From positions 1 through 29,735 of the forward strand of contig CANBTO010000005.1 of assembly GCA_947372405.1 (NCBI GenBank): a stretch of DNA of 29,735 nucleotides. Reading direction: 5' to 3'. The DNA is from Verrucomicrobiaceae bacterium (GTDB lineage: Bacteria; Verrucomicrobiota; Verrucomicrobiae; Verrucomicrobiales; Akkermansiaceae). The notes under the pieces were generated by a model. The model did no database searches and was not told the origin of the DNA. It worked only from the letters and a program-made list of their open reading frames with translations. Shown here in pieces: positions 24,201-29,735 of the stretch (position 1 is the stretch's first letter; every line of letters begins with the position of its first letter). The translations under genes and the position numbers were made by a program.

Positions 24201-25285
24201 TTCAATGGCTCTGCTTGTGCGGATGGCGCTTTCTTGTCCGCCTTGTTGGCCTTGGGCTCACGTTTGCCCGTGTTCACGTTGTTGTTCGCGGGGATCGGAG
24301 AGTCCCATCCGGCATACATCTCCGGCTTGATGCCCACCGCGTGTTTCTGATCTCCAAATGTGTTAGGTTTGAACGGACCGACAAACGAGATATTGAGATC
24401 CGGCTTGATTTCCTTCTCCAAACCGACGGCCCAGAACATGCCGTTCACCAGCAATCGGCGGTAACCTTCATTCGTGATGTCCTCCGGCGTGCCATACAAC
24501 GAGGTGAACACGCGCCCGGTCTTGCCCGATGCCGACTTGTATGAGCGTGTCCATTCCGAGGGCTGCGGCGGCTTGGTCGTATCGACCGGAGAATCCTGCG
24601 TCATGCCATTGAGCGGCTGCGCCACCGTGAGGATCTCACCATCCGTGGGCTTGCCCACATAAGCGCCCGCCTGCACCCAGACATCCTTCACGCCCTGGAG
24701 AATCGGATTCTTCTGCTTGCCCTCCGCGATCGTGATGCGAGTGCTCTGCTTGTGATTCGTTCCGTAGTGGCCCACCCAGGTCTGGCCGAGCACCTGATGC
24801 CCGAAGCCGAGCTGATAGTCCGCACCTTTGTAGTTGAACGAGTATTTTGCGAACGGAGCACCCTCCCCCATCTTGAACGCGTGCGTCGCCGTGCGTAGTC
24901 CCACCACCGGGCCGCCCCGGTTCAGGTAGGCGTCGAAATGTTTCATCTGCTCCTCGGGAAACGCCTGGAAGCGCAGAAACACCACGGCGAGGTCCGCCGT
25001 ATCGAGCGCCTCCATTCCGGGCATGTTCGAGTTGCCCGCGACGATCTCGCCATTGGCGGGGTCGATGTTGAACAGCACGGTGCACTTGAATCCCTGCTCC
25101 TTCGCCATGATGCGCGCCAGAGCGGGCAGCGTTTCCTCGGAGCGATACTCATGGTCACCCGCGAGGAAGACGATGTGCTTACCCTTGCCCGGGCCGCTTG
25201 TCCCTTCGAAAACAAGGGGCGCGGCGTGGACAAGACAGGCAACGAGATTGGAGAGCGCAAACAAGGCGAGGCGAATGGATTTCAT
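21206..25285 (-). CDS. Four-domain exported ThuA / SGNH-like / sugar dehydrogenase-like / cupredoxin protein
   Basis: The 1359-residue protein has a signal peptide (1-21), then a ThuA-like trehalose-utilisation domain (about 36-300, HIVFLAGDHEYRSEETLPA), a Lys/Ala/Pro-rich linker (340-410), an SGNH/GDSL-like domain (about 420-620), a PVC-type membrane-bound dehydrogenase beta-propeller region (about 735-1110, GRLWVAAWPSYPKWEP, DGALYVSDWQNA), a helical HEAT-like stretch, and a C-terminal azurin-type cupredoxin. The cupredoxin ligands are clear: His in MPHNLLLL, C1343, H1348 and M1352 with azurin spacing (C+5, C+9). The SGNH block I reads AILGNGLPDRM with no Ser nucleophile, and block V is NGVH rather than DxxH. 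Such fusions are typical of Planctomycetes and Verrucomicrobia and are thought to oxidise or bind sugars. No CxxCH haem motif is present. Confidence 0.85.
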   Translation of the reverse strand: MKSIRLALFALSNLVACLVHAAPLVFEGTSGPGKGKHIVFLAGDHEYRSEETLPALARIMAKEQGFKCTVLFNIDPANGEIVAGNSNMPGMEALDTADLAVVFLRFQAFPEEQMKHFDAYLNRGGPVVGLRTATHAFKMGEGAPFAKYSFNYKGADYQLGFGHQVLGQTWVGHYGTNHKQSTRITIAEGKQKNPILQGVKDVWVQAGAYVGKPTDGEILTVAQPLNGMTQDSPVDTTKPPQPSEWTRSYKSASGKTGRVFTSLYGTPEDITNEGYRRLLVNGMFWAVGLEKEIKPDLNISFVGPFKPNTFGDQKHAVGIKPEMYAGWDSPIPANNNVNTGKREPKANKADKKAPSAQAEPLKAASTPVATVAPAPAAETKADRKKKDKGGRTPAEPTKGMGPTSAEVPADYKDPLPFAFRKGDVVAILGNGLPDRMQHDGWMETLLQSQLAASLVRFRTMSISGDQPDLYPRSKGQMAMTEYLQVVKPNVIFGFFGYNESYTNKAEDYKKRLIEFVKNARAAKPDGKGFPRMVLFSPIAHEDTHNRNVPDGKAHNVQLEACTKATEEAAREAGVAFVDLFHPSLELFKAAKAPLTINGVHLSVEGDRQLAEVIAKGLLGKQVAASSSLEKLRQAVLDKDYHWYQRYHTADGNDVWGSRSTAGSVNGVNNGVVLKHELEMLDVMTANRDERIWALGGGHDKTVNDSNVPKPLVVGSNLSEGGKNAAKIGTIAYLSPEESLKRIAVAKGFKVELYADETRFPQLANPVQMQFDTKGRLWVAAWPSYPKWEPTKTWKDSLLIFEDDGHGHAKSVKEFAQVQNPLGFEFCNNGVIVTRQSELLYLKDTDGDDKADAQEIILQGLDTSDTHHGANNMVYGPDGAMYWQSGIFMQHNFESPWGPSLQSTASGMYRFDPRRSAISFHASNSPNSHGISFDNWGYHYATDGTSGRAFQVRLDPQGFKMYELLKKEVRPVPGHTVISSANFPESMQGDFLICNVIGFLGLKQYHLQRDGEKGTVWGEPSGEELTVKTLKDDGTMAEEKARGFLMSGDKNFRPTGAIFGPDGALYVSDWQNAIIGHLQHNVRDSNRDHIHGRIYRITAVDRPLQKQVAVAGQPIPALLENLKSPIDGIRHRTHIELSGRNSGEVIAETQKWMKQFNPDKKEDAHHLLEALWIHEQHNVANSGLLAEVLKSPEPNARNAAKVVAYLMSDEYRGAKSGVIKDEEDGKKQKSGIISDTAELTTIRIATIPEKLSYDVKELTVKAGKKIKLTFANPDFMPHNLLLLQPGKADEVGNQATALGAGGFANGFIPDNKNIIWHTKLIDHGSEEVIEFNAPATPGDYPYICSFPGHHLVMRGILHVK

Positions 25286-25354
25286 AGCAAGCGGGCGGTG
25301 GGGTGAATAGGGCGGTTGATTTCCCAGGTCGGGAATCCCGCACGTTACGTGGAA

Positions 25355-26920
25355 TCACGCCTTATTTTTCTTTTTTCCGGTCTTTGGTCCGACTTGGGCC
25401 TTCTTTTCATCGCCGGCGACCTCGGGATCGCCACTTTCCCCCTGATCGGATAGGTTGTTCGGATCATAGCGCTTCGCTTTAGGATCGGCATTCGGATTCG
25501 GCTTTGGGAAGAATCCGCCGACGGCTTTGAGGCGCTCCATCATCTGTTGATACATTTGCGCGGAACGTTCGGGATTGTTGGGCGCGACATTGTGTTTTTC
25601 TCCCGGATCGGTCTTGAGGTCGTAGCTGAAGTTCTGGTCCGGCCATTCGTAGAAGTGCAGGAGCTTGATGTCGCCCATGACAATCGCCGAGCACGGCGGT
25701 GACACGCGGTAGTGGGGGTAGTGAAAATAGAGCGCGCGGTTCACGAAGCTTTCCGGCACGGATTGGCCTAGCAGAACCGGCTTGATGCTTGTCCCGTCCA
25801 CTTCCTTGGGCAAATGATCCGAGGCTCCGGCGAGATCGGCTATGGTGGGCAGGAAATCGTAGCCGACCGTATTGACCGCCGTCCGTGAACCAGCCGGCAC
25901 ACCAGGTCCGCGAACGATGAGCGGGACCCGCACGCCGTCCTCCCACAGCCACCACTTGGCGCCGCGCAACGGATCATACGATTCATTCCAACTGCGGTAG
26001 CCATTGTCGGCGGTGAAGATCACATAGGTGTTGTTGGAGATGCCGAGCTCCTCCAGTTTCGAGAGCACCATGCCGATGGAGGTATCGAGGTCTTCCGCCA
26101 TGGCCGCTCCGAGGATGGCATTCGCACGCTCGCGTTGGTTCGCGATTTTCGCAAACACCGGGTTCCTGCCGTTCTTCTCCAGCGTGGCTTCGCGGGCCTG
26201 ATAATGTGCGTGCGTTGCGTAGTGCGAGAGTTGCAGGTAGAACGGCTTGCCCGCTTTTGCTTGCCGCTCGATGAAGTCCACGCCGCGCTTCGTGATGCTG
26301 AACATGAGCTTGGGATCTTCCGTTGTGTCGGACTTCTTCCCGGTCGCCGAATCAATGGGCCGGCAGGTCTTGTTGTCGGTTTCGCCATCGCTCTCGTCGA
26401 AGCCGTGTTTCCCGGGACCACCGCCATAGAGATGCCACTTGCCGAAATGTGCGGTTCTGTAGCCAGACGATTTCAGCACGTCTCCGATGGACGGGAAGCG
26501 AATGTTGCCCTGCGGTTCCGGTTGGAGCAGTGGGCGCGCGGCGTCCTCCTCGCGTGACATGTATTCGACGGTGCCGTCCGTCTTCGGTCCGAATCCGCCG
26601 TTGCCGCTGTAGAGGTGATGCGCCGTCATCATTCCAGTCTGGATCGAGCAACGCGACGGCGCGCACATGCCGGCTGCGGAGCGCGCGTTGCGGAAGGTCA
26701 TTCCCTGCGCGGCCAGTTTCTCGACATTGGGCATATGGCGGAAAGCCATCGCTGATTCAGGCATGTTGGAGTCCATCCGCACCGGCGTGCCGAACCATGG
26801 CATGTCGTCGATGAGGAAGAATACAAAGTTCGGCTTTTCGGCGGCGTTCAGCGGACAGGGGAAACCGGCGATGATTGCGGCGAACGCAAGAAAGGCATGG
26901 ATGAGTCGCCAGATTTTCAT
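25355..26920 (-). CDS. Exported type I sulfatase (arylsulfatase-like)
   Basis: Formylglycine-dependent sulfatases hydrolyse sulfate esters, commonly from sulfated polysaccharides in this phylum. The active-site signature CAPSRCSIQTG contains the CxPSR sequon whose Cys (residue 86 from this start) is converted to formylglycine by a separate enzyme not found in this window. Metal-binding LIDDMPW and FTADNGYRSW are also present. The ATG at 26920 gives a standard signal peptide (MKIWRLIHAFLAFAAIIAG...LNA); an ATG at 26947 would add nine residues. Length is 521 residues, normal for the family, with a Lys-rich tail. The ThuA-fusion gene begins 69 bases downstream. The substrate cannot be predicted from sequence alone. 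Confidence 0.93.
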   Translation of the reverse strand: MKIWRLIHAFLAFAAIIAGFPCPLNAAEKPNFVFFLIDDMPWFGTPVRMDSNMPESAMAFRHMPNVEKLAAQGMTFRNARSAAGMCAPSRCSIQTGMMTAHHLYSGNGGFGPKTDGTVEYMSREEDAARPLLQPEPQGNIRFPSIGDVLKSSGYRTAHFGKWHLYGGGPGKHGFDESDGETDNKTCRPIDSATGKKSDTTEDPKLMFSITKRGVDFIERQAKAGKPFYLQLSHYATHAHYQAREATLEKNGRNPVFAKIANQRERANAILGAAMAEDLDTSIGMVLSKLEELGISNNTYVIFTADNGYRSWNESYDPLRGAKWWLWEDGVRVPLIVRGPGVPAGSRTAVNTVGYDFLPTIADLAGASDHLPKEVDGTSIKPVLLGQSVPESFVNRALYFHYPHYRVSPPCSAIVMGDIKLLHFYEWPDQNFSYDLKTDPGEKHNVAPNNPERSAQMYQQMMERLKAVGGFFPKPNPNADPKAKRYDPNNLSDQGESGDPEVAGDEKKAQVGPKTGKKKNKA

Positions 26921-27025
26921 GAAGTGGTTTATGTTTCTTGCGATCATATTTAAAATAGGTTGTCACGAAGTCTGGAGGAGGAACCGGGTGCGATTCGTTT
27001 ATGATTGGGCGTTCGTGTTTCCGAT

Positions 27026-27253
27026 TCAAATCTCCGAAATCACACCGGTGCTGTCCGCTAACTTCTCATGGTTGCTGCCCGAGGCCTGCGCGATGCGCAG
27101 AAGCAGGTTCGAGAATGGAGTGTTCTCGGTGTTGCGGCGCAGCGTGCCGTGCTTGAGGCCTTTGGCTCTGCCGCCGGCAATGATGACGGGATGGTTGCGC
27201 GCGTTGTGCGTGGTGCTGGGACAGGAGCAAAACGGGCAATAGGTGCCTGGCAT
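27026..27253 (-). pseudogene. C-terminal remnant of a DUF1552-family protein
   Basis: A 75-codon frame whose last ~60 residues (THNARNHPVIIAGG, then ENTPFSNLLLRIAQ and LADSTGVISEI) resemble the C-terminal end of DUF1552 proteins, which are normally over 400 residues in Planctomycetes and Verrucomicrobia. The first dozen residues (MPGTYCPFCSCPS) do not fit, and the ATG is three bases after the FecR-LamG stop. The bulk of the gene appears to have been deleted. It lies between the FecR-LamG gene and the sulfatase, in the place where a full DUF1552 or DUF1501 gene often occurs. Whether the short frame is still translated is unknown. Confidence 0.6.
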
Positions 27254-27256
27254 GTT

Positions 27257-28810
27257 TCATCTGGCCTGCGCGATTTCTCCTGCCAACTGGTTTTCGTGCA
27301 TCAATCTAACGATCTCGGTCGGTGTCAACGCGTGATCAATCACGAACAACTCATCCAAAGCACCGCTGAAGAAGGCCCGCTTCCGAAAATCCTGCGGGCC
27401 GCATCCCAGCCAGAGCGTGTCGATGTCGTCCTGCTCGGCGACATCGCCGGATTTTTTCTTCGGCCGGTCACCCACCGGGCTGCCATCGAGACGACCGTCC
27501 ACATATTGCTTCACATGCAGAAGCCCCGACGCATCCGGCACGAGCACCAAGGCAACGTGATGCCAGCGACCATCACGGACATTCGTGCCGCCAATGATTC
27601 GGGTGCGACCCAGTTCGCTTCGGATCGCGCCGACCGGACCTTGCGCCGGAGATTTGTTCCACCCGATGCAAGCCGACTGCGCTCCATGCTTCTTGCTGCT
27701 CTGCCCCCAGCCGAGAATTGATCCGCGGCCTTCCTTGATTGGCGCATTCTCAGGAACCCGCACCCAAAACGCAATGGTTCTACCGGAGCCGGATGTTGAC
27801 AATTCGGGCATCACCGCTTTGGCGACAAGATGGCCGTCGAACAACAGGCTCTTGCCCCATCGTCCGTCGGCGAGAGTCGCATTCGCGTTCGCATCCAACT
27901 TCGGCCGCCCCCCGCGCTTCCGCTTGCTCCTTTGTTCAGCGAGCAACACCGATTCCGCACCCTCATCGAAGGACCAATGTGCATAGTCGTCATTGATGAC
28001 CGCGCGTTCGAACTGGATCACATGCGCGAAGTGCGCGAACTTCCGCTGGCGATCGCGGACAGCGCTGACCCCATCCTCAGCGAATCTCCGCGACTCCTGC
28101 TCCTTGAGAACCACGGGCGTCTCATCACCATGCACGAAGGCTTCGACCGATCCCTTTAATACCAGAACCTCGGCACCCGCCGCATCGGCCAGGATGGAAA
28201 ACTCCGTGCCCAGATCCACGACCTCGACGGAGGGATGGGTGATGCGGAATCCGATGGCTTCCTCCGGCACTTTTGATTTCACCGTTCCGTACTTCAGCGA
28301 AGCGTCCCACGCCGAAGTGATCACCAGCGAAGTCGGCCCCTCGATGGAAATCTGCGCGCCCGAGTCGAAGGTGATCTCGGCCGCACCTTTTGTGAGTTCC
28401 AACTGCTGACCCGCCTGCAGTTGAGCGCCAGATTCCATGGAGGCACCAGACCAGACGCAATCCTTCGTTCCCGTCATAGAAGCCACCAAAATCATCTCCG
28501 CCGCCGGCATCGTGGTTCCGCGTTTCGGCCAGAAAATGAACCCGAGAATCATCACTGCGGCGGCCACCGCAATGCCGGCCAGCCATTGGCTCTTCGGCTT
28601 CATCACGATCAAACGTGGCGCGTCGGATTGCATCTCCGCCGCGTAGGTAATCAGGCTTACAGATAGTGCGGCCTGCTTGATGTAGAACCGCCGCGCCTCC
28701 TCGCTGGCCCTGAGAATAGAATTCAATCGCTCCTTTTCCGCGCCCGTGATCGTGTCGTCCGCAAGCACGCTGCAGAGGGATGCCAATTCAACCGTTTCGT
28801 CGTCGCTCAT
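27257..28810 (-). CDS. FecR-like membrane regulator with extracytoplasmic LamG domain
   Basis: The ATG at 28810 overlaps the sigma factor stop (ATGA), so this start is preferred over 28846; the product is 517 residues. A cytoplasmic helical part (1-75, acidic, anti-sigma-like) precedes one transmembrane helix (about 76-94, WLAGIAVAAAVMILGFIFW). A FecR-like domain follows (about 105-245, ITHPSVEVVDLGTEFSILAD), then a LamG/concanavalin A-like domain (about 276-500, YAHWSFDEGAESVLLAEQ, RTIAFWVRVP, DGRWHHVALVL). FecR proteins transmit envelope signals to ECF sigma factors; the LamG domain could sense a glycan. The coupling to the sigma gene supports a direct partnership. The classic zinc-binding anti-sigma HxxxCxxC motif is not seen. 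Confidence 0.85.
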   Translation of the reverse strand: MSDDETVELASLCSVLADDTITGAEKERLNSILRASEEARRFYIKQAALSVSLITYAAEMQSDAPRLIVMKPKSQWLAGIAVAAAVMILGFIFWPKRGTTMPAAEMILVASMTGTKDCVWSGASMESGAQLQAGQQLELTKGAAEITFDSGAQISIEGPTSLVITSAWDASLKYGTVKSKVPEEAIGFRITHPSVEVVDLGTEFSILADAAGAEVLVLKGSVEAFVHGDETPVVLKEQESRRFAEDGVSAVRDRQRKFAHFAHVIQFERAVINDDYAHWSFDEGAESVLLAEQRSKRKRGGRPKLDANANATLADGRWGKSLLFDGHLVAKAVMPELSTSGSGRTIAFWVRVPENAPIKEGRGSILGWGQSSKKHGAQSACIGWNKSPAQGPVGAIRSELGRTRIIGGTNVRDGRWHHVALVLVPDASGLLHVKQYVDGRLDGSPVGDRPKKKSGDVAEQDDIDTLWLGCGPQDFRKRAFFSGALDELFVIDHALTPTEIVRLMHENQLAGEIAQAR

Positions 28811-29340
28811 GTCGCGGTCTCCGTTGAAAGTTTCTGCGTGATGCAATCATGCAGCAGCTTGCGCAACCGCATCAGTGCCTTGTAAGCCGCCTCCATCGAG
28901 CGTCCGCAGCGCTGCGCCGCGGCCTCCACTCCACCTCCAGGTTCGTAGCGGGTGAGCAGGAGATCGCGATCCCTGGGATGCAATCGGCCAAGGCAATGCG
29001 CCAGCGCCTCGTGGCGGTGATCGAGCTCCTCCATCATCGTGGCCGCCGTCCCGGCGACGGACTCAAGCACATCGTCATCGAACACCACCTTGGCACGTGC
29101 GAATTTCTGCCTGGCACGACGCACATTCCACCACGCGATCTGACAAGCCCATGCGACGAAATCCGTTCCCTCCTTGAACTCTTCGAACTTCTTGCATATC
29201 ACCAGATTCGTTTCCTGCAGAATATCCTCCGCATCCGCACGACCCGGCACCAGCGTGTGAATGTAGCCAAAGATCTGGCGCTGATGCCGGGTCATGAGCG
29301 ACATCAGCTGAATGCGGGTTTCAGTTTCTTCGGTGGACAC
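28807..29340 (-). CDS. ECF-type RNA polymerase sigma factor
   Basis: The 177-residue protein has sigma region 2 (about 14-85, with RADAEDILQETNLVICKKFEEF and FVAWACQIAWWNVRRARQKF) and region 4 (about 110-160, LHPRDRDLLLTRYEPGGGVEAAAQ), in the style of the Rhodopirellula/Verrucomicrobium sigma-70 family. It should direct RNA polymerase to a small regulon and be held by the FecR-LamG protein encoded next. The start is a GTG at 29340, directly after an in-frame TAA; an ATG at 29304 (MSLMTRHQRQIF) would still leave region 2 intact. The regulated promoters cannot be recognised here; the sulfatase and ThuA-fusion genes downstream are candidates. Confidence 0.92.
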   Translation of the reverse strand: MSTEETETRIQLMSLMTRHQRQIFGYIHTLVPGRADAEDILQETNLVICKKFEEFKEGTDFVAWACQIAWWNVRRARQKFARAKVVFDDDVLESVAGTAATMMEELDHRHEALAHCLGRLHPRDRDLLLTRYEPGGGVEAAAQRCGRSMEAAYKALMRLRKLLHDCITQKLSTETAT

Positions 29341-29370
29341 GGATTAGAAAGATGGATCGGGACAGGCTTA

Positions 29371-29434
29371 CAACTCGACGAGCCACAGCGCACGACGCGG
29401 ACCGCGCCGTGCGCCATCCGAGCAAGTCGAGTTG
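29371..29434. repeat. Nested palindrome upstream of the sigma factor gene
   Basis: Outer arms CAACTCGAC (29371-29379) and GTCGAGTTG (29426-29434) are perfect inverted repeats. Inside, GCGCACG (29388-29394) pairs with CGTGCGC (29408-29414), and CGCGG (29396-29400) with CCGCG (29402-29406), with one A-C mismatch between them, giving a nearly continuous 13-pair hairpin centred on 29401. It lies in the 123-base gap between the EF-hand gene and the sigma gene. No T-run follows, so it is not a canonical terminator. Confidence 0.7.
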
Positions 29435-29463
29435 CTCATCCGCCGCAACGGCATCGTCGGGGC

Positions 29464-29691
29464 TCACTTTTTCTTGTGCTTCTTCTTTGGCGATGCGGCG
29501 GGATGATCCTTCAGATACTCCGCAAGTTCGGCTTCGTCGAGCTTGGTGTCGCCGTTCTTGTCGTATCTGGAGATCACCTCGCTGGCGCTCGGGGCGGACG
29601 GTGCATGGCCTCCCTTGGCTTTTTTGGCGAAGCAGGTGGAGGTGAGAGCTACGAGGCTCACCGCAGTGAGGACGGACGTGGATAATTTCAT
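29464..29691 (-). CDS. Small exported EF-hand protein
   Basis: The 75-residue protein has a signal peptide (1-22, KLSTSVLTAVSLVALTSTCFA), a single EF-hand loop DKNGDTKLDEAE (about 44-55) with the expected Asp/Asn/Asp/Lys/Asp/Glu pattern, and a Lys-rich tail (KKKHKKK). One EF-hand may bind calcium alone or on dimerisation. The tail could interact with nucleic acid or with acidic surface polymers; this is speculative. It precedes the sigma factor on the same strand by 123 bases. Confidence 0.75.
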   Translation of the reverse strand: MKLSTSVLTAVSLVALTSTCFAKKAKGGHAPSAPSASEVISRYDKNGDTKLDEAELAEYLKDHPAASPKKKHKKK

Positions 29692-29735
29692 GGTCGGTTG
29701 TCGTTGTTTGTTGTGCTTTTCGATGAAACCGGTCC

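Noticed and set aside
25286..25354. Terminator between the sulfatase and ThuA-fusion genes
   Set aside because: The GATTTCCC/GGGAATC inverted repeat is short with a mismatch and no T-run follows.
27026..27253. DUF1501 rather than DUF1552 remnant
   Set aside because: The DUF1501 C-terminus has a different 'GGYVHG...HDLHATILHLLGLDH' pattern; 'RNHPVIIAGG...NTPFSNLLLR...DSTG' fits DUF1552 better.

Overview
The window looks like a piece of a GC-rich chromosome from the phylum Verrucomicrobiota, probably close to the Verrucomicrobiales (Luteolibacter/Haloferula-like). I infer this from the gene content. There is a division and cell-wall (dcw) cluster with a LysM membrane protein between murD and ftsW. 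There is a ThuA/SGNH/sugar-dehydrogenase/cupredoxin fusion of a kind typical of the Planctomycetes-Verrucomicrobia group. An ECF sigma factor sits next to a FecR-LamG protein, and there is a sulfatase and a DUF1552 remnant. No ribosomal RNA, tRNA or single-copy taxonomic marker is present, so the assignment is by gene style only.

Layout. Positions 1-144 hold one end of an IS256-family insertion sequence that has cut a DUF2721 membrane-protein gene after about 40 codons. Positions 328-1890 carry two Cys-motif envelope proteins of unknown function. Positions 1919-13781 are a tightly packed minus-strand dcw operon, in transcription order mraZ, rsmH, ftsL-like, ftsI, murE, murF, mraY, murD, LysM protein, ftsW. 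Most junctions overlap or are only a few bases apart. murG, murC, ddl, ftsQ, ftsA and ftsZ do not follow. MurE has the DNPR signature, so the peptidoglycan should contain meso-diaminopimelate.

The most unusual structure is between mraZ and the conserved part of rsmH (12652-13243). It is an alternating array of five hairpins at about 105-base spacing, with a conserved loop and compensating changes in the stems, next to a larger palindrome. The rsmH frame is open through all of it, so the methyltransferase may carry a repeat-encoded N-terminal extension of about 219 residues. Upstream of mraZ a tandem decamer resembles MraZ binding boxes and sits in the spacer of a possible promoter.

Positions 14087-17524 (plus strand) hold a TPM-domain membrane protein, a small zincin-type metalloprotease and a pair made of an SPFH-HTH protein and a double zinc-ribbon membrane protein. 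A paired-hairpin repeat follows. Positions 17814-21182 hold a large secreted InlB-B-repeat protein and an orphan methyltransferase of visibly lower GC.

Positions 21206-29691 (minus strand) form a carbohydrate/sulfatase-type accessory block: EF-hand protein, ECF sigma factor, FecR-LamG protein translationally coupled to it, DUF1552 remnant, arylsulfatase, and the four-domain ThuA fusion. A reasonable inference is that the sigma/FecR pair controls the exported enzymes downstream.
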